Shown here in pieces: positions 25,089 to 33,224 of a DNA stretch of 64,000 bases. The stretch is from JAVBWO01 sp036677375 (GTDB lineage: Bacteria; Bacillota; Dehalobacteriia; UBA4068; UBA4997), in assembly GCA_036677375.1 (NCBI GenBank), contig JAVBWO010000028.1, forward strand, positions 124,001-188,000, written 5' to 3'. The stretch's first letter is position 1. Each line of letters begins with the position of its first letter. The notes beneath the pieces are model-generated. The model was not told the origin of the DNA. It saw nothing but the letters and a program-made list of their open reading frames with translations, and did no database searches. The position numbers and the translations under genes are program-made.

Positions 25089-25277
25089 ATGAAAGCGATG
25101 ATTGACAGAGAAGGCTGTATTTCCTGCGGGCTATGTGCATCCACCTGTCCGGAGGTATTCCGGATGGCCGATGATAGGTGCGCAGAGGTTTGCGCGGACC
25201 CTGTTCCTGAATCTGCGAAAGGTACGGCGGCAGAAGCACGGGATAACTGTCCCGTCTCTGTTATCACGGTAGAATAG
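25089..25277 (+). CDS. ferredoxin (monocluster 4Fe-4S)
   Basis: 62 residues with one 4Fe-4S motif, CISCGLCASTCPE, and a remote Cys in DNCPVSVITVE. This is the single-cluster pattern typical of Clostridia and Thermotoga ferredoxins. It is 21 bp after hcp and closes the operon; a strong terminator follows. Confidence 0.92.
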   Translation: MKAMIDREGCISCGLCASTCPEVFRMADDRCAEVCADPVPESAKGTAAEARDNCPVSVITVE

Positions 25278-25286
25278 CCATGAATC

Positions 25287-25328
25287 AGCGCCCTTCTGAA
25301 AGGTTTTGGCAGTTCAGAAGGGCGCTTT
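25287..25328 (+). terminator. terminator of the hcp operon
   Basis: A perfect 14-bp stem AGCGCCCTTCTGAA / TTCAGAAGGGCGCT with a 12-base loop, followed by TTAA. T-run is short, but the stem is strong and placed directly after the ferredoxin stop. Confidence 0.75.
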
Positions 25329-25360
25329 AACTGGAACTCTCAAAAGGCAAGGGGTGTAAA

Positions 25361-25849
25361 ATGAGCCATATTGGGCAAGTAATAAATGCTATGATCGCGT
25401 ATTACGCTGGAGATGTCCGGAGAATCAACCATTTTCTAAAGGTATACGGTTTTGCCAAGGCAATCGGAGAGATGGAAGGATTAGACGAAAACACGCAGGA
25501 GATTATTGAAATCGCGGCGCTTACTCATGACATTGGGATTAAAAACAGCGAGAAAAAGTACAACAGCTCCGCTGGGAACTATCAGCAGATTGAAGGTCCG
25601 CCTGAAGCAAAAAAGCTTCTGGAGGGGTTAGGCATCGAATCAGGTGTTATTGACCACGTATGCTGGCTTATCGCGCGTCATCATACCTATACCGACATTC
25701 AGGGAATCGATTATCAGATACTGGTTGAGGCGGACTTTCTTGTTAATTTTTATGAGGATGATATGTCGAATGACTCCGTTCACAATGTCGGGAGTAAAAT
25801 ATTTAAAACATTGAGTGGGAAAGCTATTTTAAACGCAATATATGCCTAA
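25361..25849 (+). CDS. HD-domain phosphohydrolase
   Basis: A 162-residue metal-dependent HD protein. The HD pair is in AALTHDIGIKNSEKKY, a distal His in DHVCWLIARHHTYTD, and the C-terminal Asp in LVEADFLVNFYED. These residues match the H...HD...D set. Substrate unknown (nucleotides are typical). It lies after the hcp terminator and is flanked by a second terminator, so it is its own transcription unit. Confidence 0.85.
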   Translation: MSHIGQVINAMIAYYAGDVRRINHFLKVYGFAKAIGEMEGLDENTQEIIEIAALTHDIGIKNSEKKYNSSAGNYQQIEGPPEAKKLLEGLGIESGVIDHVCWLIARHHTYTDIQGIDYQILVEADFLVNFYEDDMSNDSVHNVGSKIFKTLSGKAILNAIYA

Positions 25850-25883
25850 AGGAAAATTAAATCAACAATTAGTATGAATCGAA

Positions 25884-25923
25884 AAAAGCGGTCTTGGCAG
25901 AATTGAACTGTCAAGCCGCTTTT
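25884..25923 (+). terminator. terminator after the HD gene
   Basis: AAAAGCGGTCTTGGCAG pairs with CTGTCAAGCCGCTTTT with one bulged base; the 3' arm ends in a T-run. It marks the left limit of the conjugative module. Confidence 0.7.
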
Positions 25924-25944
25924 AATCTATTATCTGGAGGTTTT

Positions 25945-26364
25945 ATGATGACAACGGAAGAGAAAATACTTGATTCTCAACAAATAGCCCTACCCTTACC
26001 TGACAGCATCGGGATAACTCAATCTTCGGGATTAGACCATCACGCAGTATTCAATCGACAGCGTGTCGATCAGTTCGTGGAGCAGGATGTTGCCAGCACA
26101 CAGAGCGCACGGCAGCATAAAGACGCCACCGATCTTGTATGCCAACCTGATAAGAAATACTACGCTGCTGCGGCACACTGCTTTATTATCCGCCGCCTGA
26201 CCCCGCTGGAGTGCGAACGGCTGCAGGGGTTTCCTGATAACTGGACGGATATCCCCGGCGCATCGGACAGCGCCCGTTACAAGGCGCTGGGCAACAGCGT
26301 TGCAATCCCCTGCGTAGAATTCGTGTTGCGCGGCATTGCAGCTGTGCTTCGCAGTGCTGCATAG
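25945..26364 (+). pseudogene. C-terminal fragment of a DNA (cytosine-5) methyltransferase
   Basis: 139 codons. The tail RRLTPLECERLQGFPDNWTDIP...RYKALGNSVAIP is motifs IX-X of C5-methyltransferases, and the segment VFNRQRVDQFVEQDVASTQSARQHKDATDLV is part of the variable region. The AdoMet motif FxGxG and the catalytic PC are absent. The fragment still has TCTGGAGG before an ATG (25945) so it may be expressed, but it cannot methylate. Remnants like this are commonly found at the head of Clostridia conjugation modules. Confidence 0.75.
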
Positions 26365-26476
26365 GTATGTAATTTGCTTCGCTTTTGCTTTCATATTCGT
26401 TGGTGTTGGTGAATAGCTTTTGCGCCGCTCGCTCGCTATACTTGGCTTGCAAATCAGAAAAAAGGACGTGGACACT

Positions 26477-26788
26477 ATGGAGAACACCAAAAACCTCTGC
26501 GCGCAGATTCCCGAATCCGTACACACCAGAGTACGGGCGGAACAGGAACAGTCAGGTCAGACACTCAGCCAATATGTCACGGCGCTAATTACCGAATACT
26601 ACGACAGGAAGGAAGATAGAAAAATGGAAGGCACAAGGACAATGGCGTTTCAAATCCCCGAGGAACTGTTTCAGCGGCTGAAGCAATATCTGGACAACGA
26701 GTCGGTAAAAACCGGACGCAAGCTCAGTCAGAAGAAGTTCGTGCTGGGACTTATCCGGCAGGCATTGGACGACGCAGACATTGCATAA
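26477..26788 (+). CDS. tandem ribbon-helix-helix-like protein
   Basis: 103 residues with two short related parts: residues 1-45 (AQIPESVHTRVRAEQEQSGQTLSQYVTALITEYY) and 55-100 (AFQIPEELFQRLKQYLDNES...KKFVLGLIRQAL). Each has the beta-strand plus two-helix outline of CopG/Arc-type DNA-binding proteins. The start at 26477 follows AAAGGAC. It precedes the T4SS genes and may regulate them. A GNRA-loop hairpin (26805-26820) lies just downstream. Confidence 0.65.
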   Translation: MENTKNLCAQIPESVHTRVRAEQEQSGQTLSQYVTALITEYYDRKEDRKMEGTRTMAFQIPEELFQRLKQYLDNESVKTGRKLSQKKFVLGLIRQALDDADIA

Positions 26789-26846
26789 GCAAAAACGACA
26801 TGGGGCCGCCGAAAGGCGGCTCTCAACATTTTGGAGGTGAAATCAT

Positions 26847-27110
26847 TTGTATTTATACCCGGACAACCTGAAGGCCAAGGCTACGCTGTGGCTGTGGGAA
26901 CTGCGTGATGTGGGCGTCATCGGAGTGGGACTTTTGCTCTCTGTCTTTGCGCTGGCACAGCTCCGCTTCTTTGTTCCCATTGTGCTGACAGCGGTCTATG
27001 CCTTTCTCGCCATTCGATTTGAAGGTACCAGCATTCTGGACTTTATCAAAAACGCCTTCGGCTTCTTCTTCGGAACGCCGCAGACATACAAGTGGGAGAT
27101 GAATTTATGA
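26847..27110 (+). CDS. small T4SS membrane protein (PrgI/VirB3-like)
   Basis: 87 residues with two adjacent membrane segments (VGVIGVGLLLSVFALAQL and FFVPIVLTAVYAFLAIRF). These proteins always precede VirB4 in Gram-positive conjugation modules and are thought to be the VirB3/PrgI equivalent of the mating channel. The start is TTG with GGAGGTGA 8 bases upstream. The stop overlaps the next start (ATGA). Confidence 0.7.
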   Translation: MYLYPDNLKAKATLWLWELRDVGVIGVGLLLSVFALAQLRFFVPIVLTAVYAFLAIRFEGTSILDFIKNAFGFFFGTPQTYKWEMNL

Positions 27111-27694
27111 GCAGAAAAAAGAAAGCGGCCGAGCACGCGCGTCAGTCCACCCGACAGCTTCTGGACATCCTCGGCATTACCGAATACAGCCTGCAGACTG
27201 GACACGGAGAGCTGGTCTTTTTTTCTGTTAAACCGACCAACATCAGCGTTTTGTCCGACGCAAGCGTAGCGGCACGGATCTATGCGCTGATGACTGTCCT
27301 GCAGGGCTTGGCAGAGGTGGAACTTCTCTGTATCAACAGCAGGGAAAATTTTGAGGACAACAAAAGCTTTTTGCGGCTCCGCATCGATGCGGAGAATCTG
27401 CCCGCTGTACGGAAGCTGCTGGAGTTGGATGCGGTAAATCTTGACAGGCTTCAAGTACAGATGGCCACCGCCCGTGAGTTTTTGATTATCGTCCGGCTCA
27501 GGAAGGAAAAAGGGACCGAAGTATTTCCGTATCTATCCCGTATTGAAAAGGCTCTGAAAGATCAGGGCTTTACCGCGCGGCGCTGCGGCAGCGAGGACAT
27601 CAAAAGGCTCCTTGGTGTGTACTACGAACAGAATGTGACCACCGAGATCTATGAGGACAACGACGGAGAAAGGTGGGTGATTTTCGGTGAGTAG
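27107..27694 (+). CDS. conserved T4SS accessory protein, unknown
   Basis: 195 residues from the ATG that overlaps the previous stop. A basic N-terminus (MSRKKKAAEHARQSTRQLLDIL) is followed by a mixed alpha/beta protein without membrane segments (for example LVFFSVKPTNISVLSDASVAARIYALMTVLQ). Its last codons overlap the start of virB4, so it is translated with it. Position suggests it works with the VirB4 ATPase; no family could be named. Confidence 0.6.
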   Translation: MSRKKKAAEHARQSTRQLLDILGITEYSLQTGHGELVFFSVKPTNISVLSDASVAARIYALMTVLQGLAEVELLCINSRENFEDNKSFLRLRIDAENLPAVRKLLELDAVNLDRLQVQMATAREFLIIVRLRKEKGTEVFPYLSRIEKALKDQGFTARRCGSEDIKRLLGVYYEQNVTTEIYEDNDGERWVIFGE

Positions 27695-29510
27695 GAAAAA
27701 CAACCCAATGCCCGGAGAGAATTCCAAAATCAAGGATTTTCTCGACATGATCGCACCGGGCATCATCAAATTCAATACGGATCATTTTGTCTGCGGCAAT
27801 ACCTACCGCTGCATCTGGGCGCTGCGGGAATACCCCACCGCTACCGACGAGCAGGCGATCCTGCGGCATCTGGGCGAAAAGGACGGCGTGACACTGCGGA
27901 TTTATACCCGGCAGGTCACGCCCGCAGAGGAAAAACAGATCATCCACAACGCCGCTAATAAAAACCGCATGGCGGGCGCCAACACAAACGACCTCCAGCA
28001 GACGGTCACGGCCGAGAGCAATCTGCAGGACGTGGCAGCGCTGGTATCCACCATGCATCGAAACCGTGAACCGCTCCTCCACTGTGCGGTCTATATCGAA
28101 CTTATTGCACACGAATATGATGAACTGAAGCTGCTCCAGACCGATGTGCTGACGGAACTGGTACGGAGCAAGCTAAATGTGGACAGGCTCCTGCTTCGTC
28201 AGCAGCAGGGCTTCCTCTGCGTCGGCCCCAGCGGCCGGAATGTCTTCGGCGCACAGTTTGAGCGTGTCCTGCCTGCAAGTTCCGTCGCCAATCTCTATCC
28301 CTTCAACTATTCCGGCAAGACCGACGCCCGCGGCTTCTATATTGGGCGGGACAAGTTCGGCAGCAATATTCTCGTCGACCTTGACAAGCGGGATGATGAT
28401 AAAACCAACCCCTGCTGCCTGATCCTCGGCAACAGCGGTCAGGGCAAATCCTATCTGCTCAAGCTCCTTGTTTGCAATATTCTCGAAAGCGGCAAGAATG
28501 TGCTGTGCCTGGACCCGGAGCACGAGTATGTTGACCTCGCCGAGAACCTCGGCGGGTGCTTTGTCGATCTCATGAGCGGACAGTACATGATCAATCCCCT
28601 GGAGCCAAAGGCATGGGACGACGGCAGCGATACGGCGGAAGGAGATGCGCCGCTGACCTTCCGGCAGACCACAAAGCTCTCTCAGCACATCTCTTTTCTC
28701 AAGGACTTCTTCCGCTGCTATAAGGATTTCGATGACCGTCACATTGACGTGATCGAGCTGATGCTGGGCAAGCTGTATCAGAAATGGAACATTCGAGACT
28801 GCACCAATTTTGCAAAGCTCACGCCCACCGATTATCCGATCCTCTCGGATTTGTATGAGCTGATCGAATTGGAGTACAAATCTTTCGATTCGCAGAAGTA
28901 TCAGCTCTACACGGCGGAGCTGCTGCAGGAAATTCTGCTGGGACTCCACTCCATGTGCCAGGGCGCGGAAAGCCAGTTCTTCAACGGCCACACGAACATC
29001 ACAAGCTCCCGCTTCGTGGTATTCGGCGTCAAGGGACTGCTGCAGGCCAGCAAGAATGTGAAAAACGCCCTGCTGTTCAACGTGCTGTCCTTTATGTCGG
29101 ATAAACTTCTGACCGAGGGCAACACGGTTGCCAGCATTGACGAGCTGTACCTGTTTCTCACCAATCTGACCGCCATCGAGTACATCCGCAACTTTATGAA
29201 GCGAGTGCGCAAAAAAGAATCCAGCGTTATTCTTGCCAGTCAGAATCTCGAGGACTTCGCAATCCCCGGTATTGCCGAGCTGACGAAGCCGCTGTTTTCA
29301 ATCCCCACGCACGCTTTCCTGTTCAACGCAGGAAACATCGACAAGCGATTTTATATGGACACGTTGCAGTTGGAGGAGTCTGAGTACAACCTCATCCGCT
29401 TTCCCCAGCGCGGCGTATGCCTGTACAAGTGCGGCAACGAGCGGTACAACCTCGCCGTCCATGCCCCGGCGTATAAGGAAAAGCTGTTCGGCAAGGCAGG
29501 TGGACGCTGA
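27687..29510 (+). CDS. VirB4/TraE-like T4SS ATPase
   Basis: A 607-residue conjugation ATPase that energises the mating channel at the membrane. Walker A is LGNSGQGKSYLLKLL (about residues 247-261); Walker B-like is TVASIDELYLFL, followed by the VILASQN sensor segment typical of VirB4. The N-terminal half has the VirB4-type domain (TYRCIWALREYPTATDEQAILRHL). GTG start overlapping the preceding gene. Length is short compared with the usual 750-850 residues but motifs are intact. Confidence 0.9.
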   Translation: MSRKNNPMPGENSKIKDFLDMIAPGIIKFNTDHFVCGNTYRCIWALREYPTATDEQAILRHLGEKDGVTLRIYTRQVTPAEEKQIIHNAANKNRMAGANTNDLQQTVTAESNLQDVAALVSTMHRNREPLLHCAVYIELIAHEYDELKLLQTDVLTELVRSKLNVDRLLLRQQQGFLCVGPSGRNVFGAQFERVLPASSVANLYPFNYSGKTDARGFYIGRDKFGSNILVDLDKRDDDKTNPCCLILGNSGQGKSYLLKLLVCNILESGKNVLCLDPEHEYVDLAENLGGCFVDLMSGQYMINPLEPKAWDDGSDTAEGDAPLTFRQTTKLSQHISFLKDFFRCYKDFDDRHIDVIELMLGKLYQKWNIRDCTNFAKLTPTDYPILSDLYELIELEYKSFDSQKYQLYTAELLQEILLGLHSMCQGAESQFFNGHTNITSSRFVVFGVKGLLQASKNVKNALLFNVLSFMSDKLLTEGNTVASIDELYLFLTNLTAIEYIRNFMKRVRKKESSVILASQNLEDFAIPGIAELTKPLFSIPTHAFLFNAGNIDKRFYMDTLQLEESEYNLIRFPQRGVCLYKCGNERYNLAVHAPAYKEKLFGKAGGR

Positions 29511-30709
29511 TGGCTTTTACCGCAGCAACCGCGGCAAAAGCTGCCGCAACGGTACTTACGAATGAAAAACTCCGCAAAACGGCAGGCTGGATCATCGCCG
29601 CAATTCTCTCGCCGCTCATCGTCCTGCTGGTCATCGTGTGCAGTTTCCTGTCGGGCGGTGCGGACCACAACGCTGCGGTGCTCGACCTCTGCTACTACGG
29701 CGGCATGATCGCAGGCTCCGTCCCGGAAGCATACCGAAAACACATTGTGGATATGCAAAACAGTCTCGCCATCGTGGACAGTGAAATAGCCTCCGTCAAC
29801 GCTATGGCGGAAAACGGCAGCGGCCTTGACTCGAACCGGGTCAAGGCCGTTTTCTATTCTCTGTATTTCGGCGAGGAAAATCCATCAGCCGTTGGCATAG
29901 GACAATTCGTGGACTGCTTCGTTTGCTATGAGGAACGCACCAGCACATGGACGGATGATGACGGTGTTGACCACACTGATACCTACGCCGTTGCCGTGCC
30001 GGTATCGCTTGAAACGGCCTATACCAATCTTCAATCCGTCATGGGTGTGGAGATCACCGACGCCGTCCGCAAAAATGCAGATGAAGTCTATTCCAGAACT
30101 CACAGCGGCGGCGATACCTTTTCAGGTGACTATCTGCGCGGCGACGGCGTGAGCATTGAGCTGGATGTCTCCGCATTCACCGACCCTTATACCAAAAACA
30201 ATCTTGACCTTGTCGTCTATGCGGAAAACGCATGGGAAAACGGCTGGGGCTATGTCTGGGGAACTTATGGTTCAGTTCTCACGGGCTCGCTCTTTTCATC
30301 CAAGTTGGCGCAGTACCCGGAGGGCGTCGGCAACTACGAGGAGTTTATCCGTGATCACTGGCTGGGCGGGCGTACTACCGACTGCGTGGGACTCATCAAG
30401 GGCTATGGTTGGCTGGATGTCGAAACCATGAGCATCGGCTATGCAATCAACGGCATGCCTGATGTGGGCGCAGATCAGATGTACAACAACGCCGTCGTCA
30501 AAGGCAGCATGTCCACCATGCCGGATGTCCCTGGCCTTGCCGTCTGGCATGAAGGCCACATCGGCGTATACATCGGAAACGGCGAAGTTATCGAAGCCAT
30601 GGGAACAAAATATGGCGTAGTCAAAACGCAGCTCTCGGAACGGAGCTGGACAGCATGGCTGGAGATCCCATACATCAACTATATCACCGAAACGGAGGAA
30701 ACATCATGA
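29510..30709 (+). CDS. NlpC/P60-domain cell-wall hydrolase of the T4SS
   Basis: 399 residues: one N-terminal membrane anchor (GWIIAAILSPLIVLLVIVCSFL, about residues 25-46), an extracytoplasmic middle region, and a C-terminal NlpC/P60-type cysteine peptidase. The nucleophile Cys is in RTTDCVGLIKGYGWL (about residue 292) and the His in HEGHIGVYIGNGEV (about 350). These act as local peptidoglycan-cutting enzymes for conjugation (VirB1/CwlT role). The separate lysozyme domain found in many relatives was not recognised. The start overlaps virB4 by one base. Confidence 0.85.
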   Translation: MAFTAATAAKAAATVLTNEKLRKTAGWIIAAILSPLIVLLVIVCSFLSGGADHNAAVLDLCYYGGMIAGSVPEAYRKHIVDMQNSLAIVDSEIASVNAMAENGSGLDSNRVKAVFYSLYFGEENPSAVGIGQFVDCFVCYEERTSTWTDDDGVDHTDTYAVAVPVSLETAYTNLQSVMGVEITDAVRKNADEVYSRTHSGGDTFSGDYLRGDGVSIELDVSAFTDPYTKNNLDLVVYAENAWENGWGYVWGTYGSVLTGSLFSSKLAQYPEGVGNYEEFIRDHWLGGRTTDCVGLIKGYGWLDVETMSIGYAINGMPDVGADQMYNNAVVKGSMSTMPDVPGLAVWHEGHIGVYIGNGEVIEAMGTKYGVVKTQLSERSWTAWLEIPYINYITETEETS

Positions 30710-31089
30710 CGGAATCGGAAAACAAAACCTTGCGCATTCTGCGCGTGGAGCCTGGCAAGGCTCCGGAGGAAAAAGAGATCGGCACAGACCTCGGCAGCCT
30801 GCAGGCGGAAGTTGACGGACTGATCGAATGCGTGTATCTGAACGACGATCCCGGTACCATTCTCGTCTGCAACGAGGAAGGCAAGCTCAATAGCATGGAG
30901 ATGAACAGACGGCTCGGAGATGACATCATCTGCGGGCCGTTCTTTCTTGTCCGGGATGACGGCGAGGGCGACTTTGCCTCCCTTACCGACCGGCAGGTGC
31001 GCGACTACAAGGAGCGCTTCGCTCAGCCGGAGCAGTTCATGGAACATGAACCCGGTGCAGAACCCTTTATGCGCTTCATTACGTTTTGA
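30706..31089 (+). CDS. DUF3846-like protein
   Basis: 127 residues. The segment LRILRVEPGKAPEEKEIGTDLGSLQAEVDGLIECVYLNDDPGTILVCNEEGKL is typical of DUF3846, a small cytosolic domain common in phage and conjugative elements of Firmicutes. Function unknown. The ATG overlaps the previous stop (ATGA). Alternative longer frame rejected for that reason. Confidence 0.7.
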   Translation: MTESENKTLRILRVEPGKAPEEKEIGTDLGSLQAEVDGLIECVYLNDDPGTILVCNEEGKLNSMEMNRRLGDDIICGPFFLVRDDGEGDFASLTDRQVRDYKERFAQPEQFMEHEPGAEPFMRFITF

Positions 31090-31104
31090 TTGGAGGAATC
31101 GAAT

Positions 31105-31395
31105 ATGAGTAAAACCAATATTACCATTTCCTTTGAGGAGGAAAAGCTGTCGGCGCTGAATTTTTCTCTTGGAAAAGAAAACAGCTCCGCTCAGCAACGT
31201 ATGGAACAGGCGCTCGCGGAGCTCTATGAGAAAGCGGTGCCCGAACCTCTGCGGGAATATCTGGACAGCAAAGCGGCGCCCGCACCCAAGTCCAAGCGGC
31301 CTGCAAAAAAGTCTGCGCCGAAGGCCGCCCCATCCAATCCCGCTGTGACGGCTCACGCGCCCGATGCATTCGGCAGAAATGAGGTGCAGGAATGA
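31105..31395 (+). CDS. small ICE protein of unknown function
   Basis: 96 residues starting at the ATG after TTGGAGG. An N-terminal region ITISFEEEKLSALNFSLGKENSSAQQRMEQALAELYEKAVP could be a short DNA-binding or dimerisation fold. The tail is rich in Ala, Pro and Lys and looks disordered. It resembles the DUF6103-like small proteins of Clostridia conjugative elements. The next gene overlaps it (ATGA). Confidence 0.5.
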   Translation: MSKTNITISFEEEKLSALNFSLGKENSSAQQRMEQALAELYEKAVPEPLREYLDSKAAPAPKSKRPAKKSAPKAAPSNPAVTAHAPDAFGRNEVQE

Positions 31396-32411
31396 GCGGT
31401 GATGAAGCTCTGGAGTTATGGCTCCACGAATACAAATTGGATGCGCTGGGGCGCGTGCTGACGGAACACGGCACGGACACACGGACAGTCCTGCAGGCCC
31501 GTCTGGAGGAATTGTACCGTCAGTATGTCCCGGCTCAGGAGCGAGTCGACATTAATAATCGCATTGAGGGAGAGCGCCTTGCGGAAGAACGGCGCGCGGA
31601 GGAAAGCCGCCGCATCTCTGCTTTTCGCGTGGCGGAGCATGGACAGGCGCAGTATTTCACAACGGATGCTGGTCACGAATTTTTGGATGCTGCGAAACGG
31701 CTGCGCATTTACCTGACCAAAGAACCGTCCGCTCCCCTGGACAACTTCGCCGGGCTGTTTACCCATCGCGCGGAAATCACTGCCGACCAGTTCAATGAGC
31801 TGGTCGGCATCCGCATGGATAATACCGGGAAAGTACCCGGTGTGTTCGATATCGATTTTGACAAGCAGGAGTTCTCCGCCGTTCACATAATGGACGGTTG
31901 GAAGACCTTCGCCATAGGCGACGTGTCCGCAGCGGTCTATCACGCCACCCGCAAACACGGACTCACCGATAAACAGCAGTGGGATCGTTTTCTGGAACGG
32001 CTGAACGGCAAGGAAATCACCTCCGCCAGCCATCTCAGCGCCCGCAACATTTCTTTCTCGGAGGAGATCACCGAGATGGATGACTGCCTAAATTTTTATC
32101 TCAACGCGGATTTTGATGTGGACGCGGTGTTCGGCACAGAGGTCTGCACCTCCGCCAATTGTGACTGGCTCAATGTCTACGCCAATTACGATATGGCGGC
32201 GCACGAGGTTTACGATACGCTGGACATCGAGCTGCACCGCGGCGGCGGCAGCGAGGAGACGCTGAGCTATCCGCTCAACGCAGCTGAAAAAAAAGTGCTG
32301 CGCCGCAAGATGGATGCTTATTGCCGGGAGCAGACCGGCATGACGCTGGACGAATACTCCGAGCGGCACATGGCGGAGGAGCGATCTCTGCTGACAGAAC
32401 CGACAATGTAG
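31392..32411 (+). CDS. ICE accessory protein (DUF3849/DUF6329-like), unknown
   Basis: 339 residues, cytosolic, no membrane segment. The N-terminal 60 residues (ALELWLHEYKLDALGRVLTEHGTDTRTVLQARLEELYRQYVP) resemble the short segment at the head of several ICE-encoded DUF proteins. The centre (AVHIMDGWKTFAIGDVSAAVYHATRKHGLT) and the C-terminus (ADFDVDAVFGTEVCTSANCDWLNVYANYDM) look like globular domains. Function unknown. It precedes the candidate oriT. Confidence 0.5.
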   Translation: MSGDEALELWLHEYKLDALGRVLTEHGTDTRTVLQARLEELYRQYVPAQERVDINNRIEGERLAEERRAEESRRISAFRVAEHGQAQYFTTDAGHEFLDAAKRLRIYLTKEPSAPLDNFAGLFTHRAEITADQFNELVGIRMDNTGKVPGVFDIDFDKQEFSAVHIMDGWKTFAIGDVSAAVYHATRKHGLTDKQQWDRFLERLNGKEITSASHLSARNISFSEEITEMDDCLNFYLNADFDVDAVFGTEVCTSANCDWLNVYANYDMAAHEVYDTLDIELHRGGGSEETLSYPLNAAEKKVLRRKMDAYCREQTGMTLDEYSERHMAEERSLLTEPTM

Positions 32412-32781
32412 CCCGCCGCTGCGCCCGTGTCCGCCCCGTGTGCCGCTTTGCGGAGCAAGGTGGCATCCGTACACCCCGGCAAGGCTCGACCGCCTTGTCG
32501 GGGCTTTGTGCGGGAGGTTCGGGATAGGCTTAACGCTCACGATTTTAGTACAGGATAAAGCGGTGACATCATCACCGCAGTTTACACCGGCCCGCAGAGC
32601 GGACCGGAAGTGTAGTACCACACGGCTTTTCGGGCTTTTGGCAAACCGTCGTTTCGTGACATCAAATTGTACGGTTTGCACCGGAATGGTCACTACGAAC
32701 AGCAGAAAACGCCGCTGTGACAGGCTTTTTCACCGCACTACAGATGGCGTCGATGCCCGTTTCAAGCAAAGGAGGAACAGA
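32412..32781. other. candidate oriT region upstream of mobC-relaxase
   Basis: 370 bp with no real gene directly before mobC. It contains a 12-bp stem (CCCCGGCAAGGC with GCCTTGTCGGGG, 32474-32503), a second hairpin GCGGTGA-CATCA-TCACCGC (32560-32578), and a third imperfect one around 32583-32615. Inverted repeats beside MobC and relaxase genes are where nick sites usually lie. The nick site itself was not identified. Confidence 0.45.
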
Positions 32782-33219
32782 ATGCCAGAGGAAAAGTATC
32801 GCTTCACGGTTCGGCTCAGTCCCGAGGCTGACCGCATGATGAAGGAGGCAATGCCGAAGGGCAACTGCCAGAGTCAAAATGAATTTACGGAAAACGCCAT
32901 CCGCTTTTATGCCGGTTATCTCACCACCAGAGATGCCATGGAATATCTCGCGCCGGTTCTGTCGCAGGTGCTCCACGGAACGCTGGACAGCTTCGGCGCG
33001 CACATCAATCGCAATCTCTTCCGGCTTTCCGTTGAGGAAGCAAAGACGTGGAATATCATCGCAGGGATGTTTCAGGTGGGGCCTGAGCAGCTCAAATACA
33101 TCCATGCTAAGGCGATGGGCGAGGTCAAGCGGCTGGGCGGCAAGCTCACCTACGAGCAGGTCTACGAAAACCCGTACTCGCTGGAATACAGTCTTGACCT
33201 TCTCACTGGGGAAGAGTAA
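32782..33219 (+). CDS. mobC: MobC-like relaxosome accessory protein
   Basis: 145 residues with an N-terminal ribbon-helix-helix (YRFTVRLSPEADRMMKEAMPKG) and a helical C-terminal part (LDSFGAHINRNLFRLSVEEAKTWNII). Small proteins of this class bind oriT and assist the relaxase. AAAGGAGG precedes the ATG. It ends 5 bp before the relaxase gene. Confidence 0.7.
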   Translation: MPEEKYRFTVRLSPEADRMMKEAMPKGNCQSQNEFTENAIRFYAGYLTTRDAMEYLAPVLSQVLHGTLDSFGAHINRNLFRLSVEEAKTWNIIAGMFQVGPEQLKYIHAKAMGEVKRLGGKLTYEQVYENPYSLEYSLDLLTGEE

Positions 33220-33224
33220 TCGCC

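Noticed and set aside
32440..32781. 114-codon N-terminal extension of MobC
   Set aside because: The AAAGGAGG before 32782 and the lack of protein-like sequence upstream indicate the shorter product; the upstream part is the oriT candidate.
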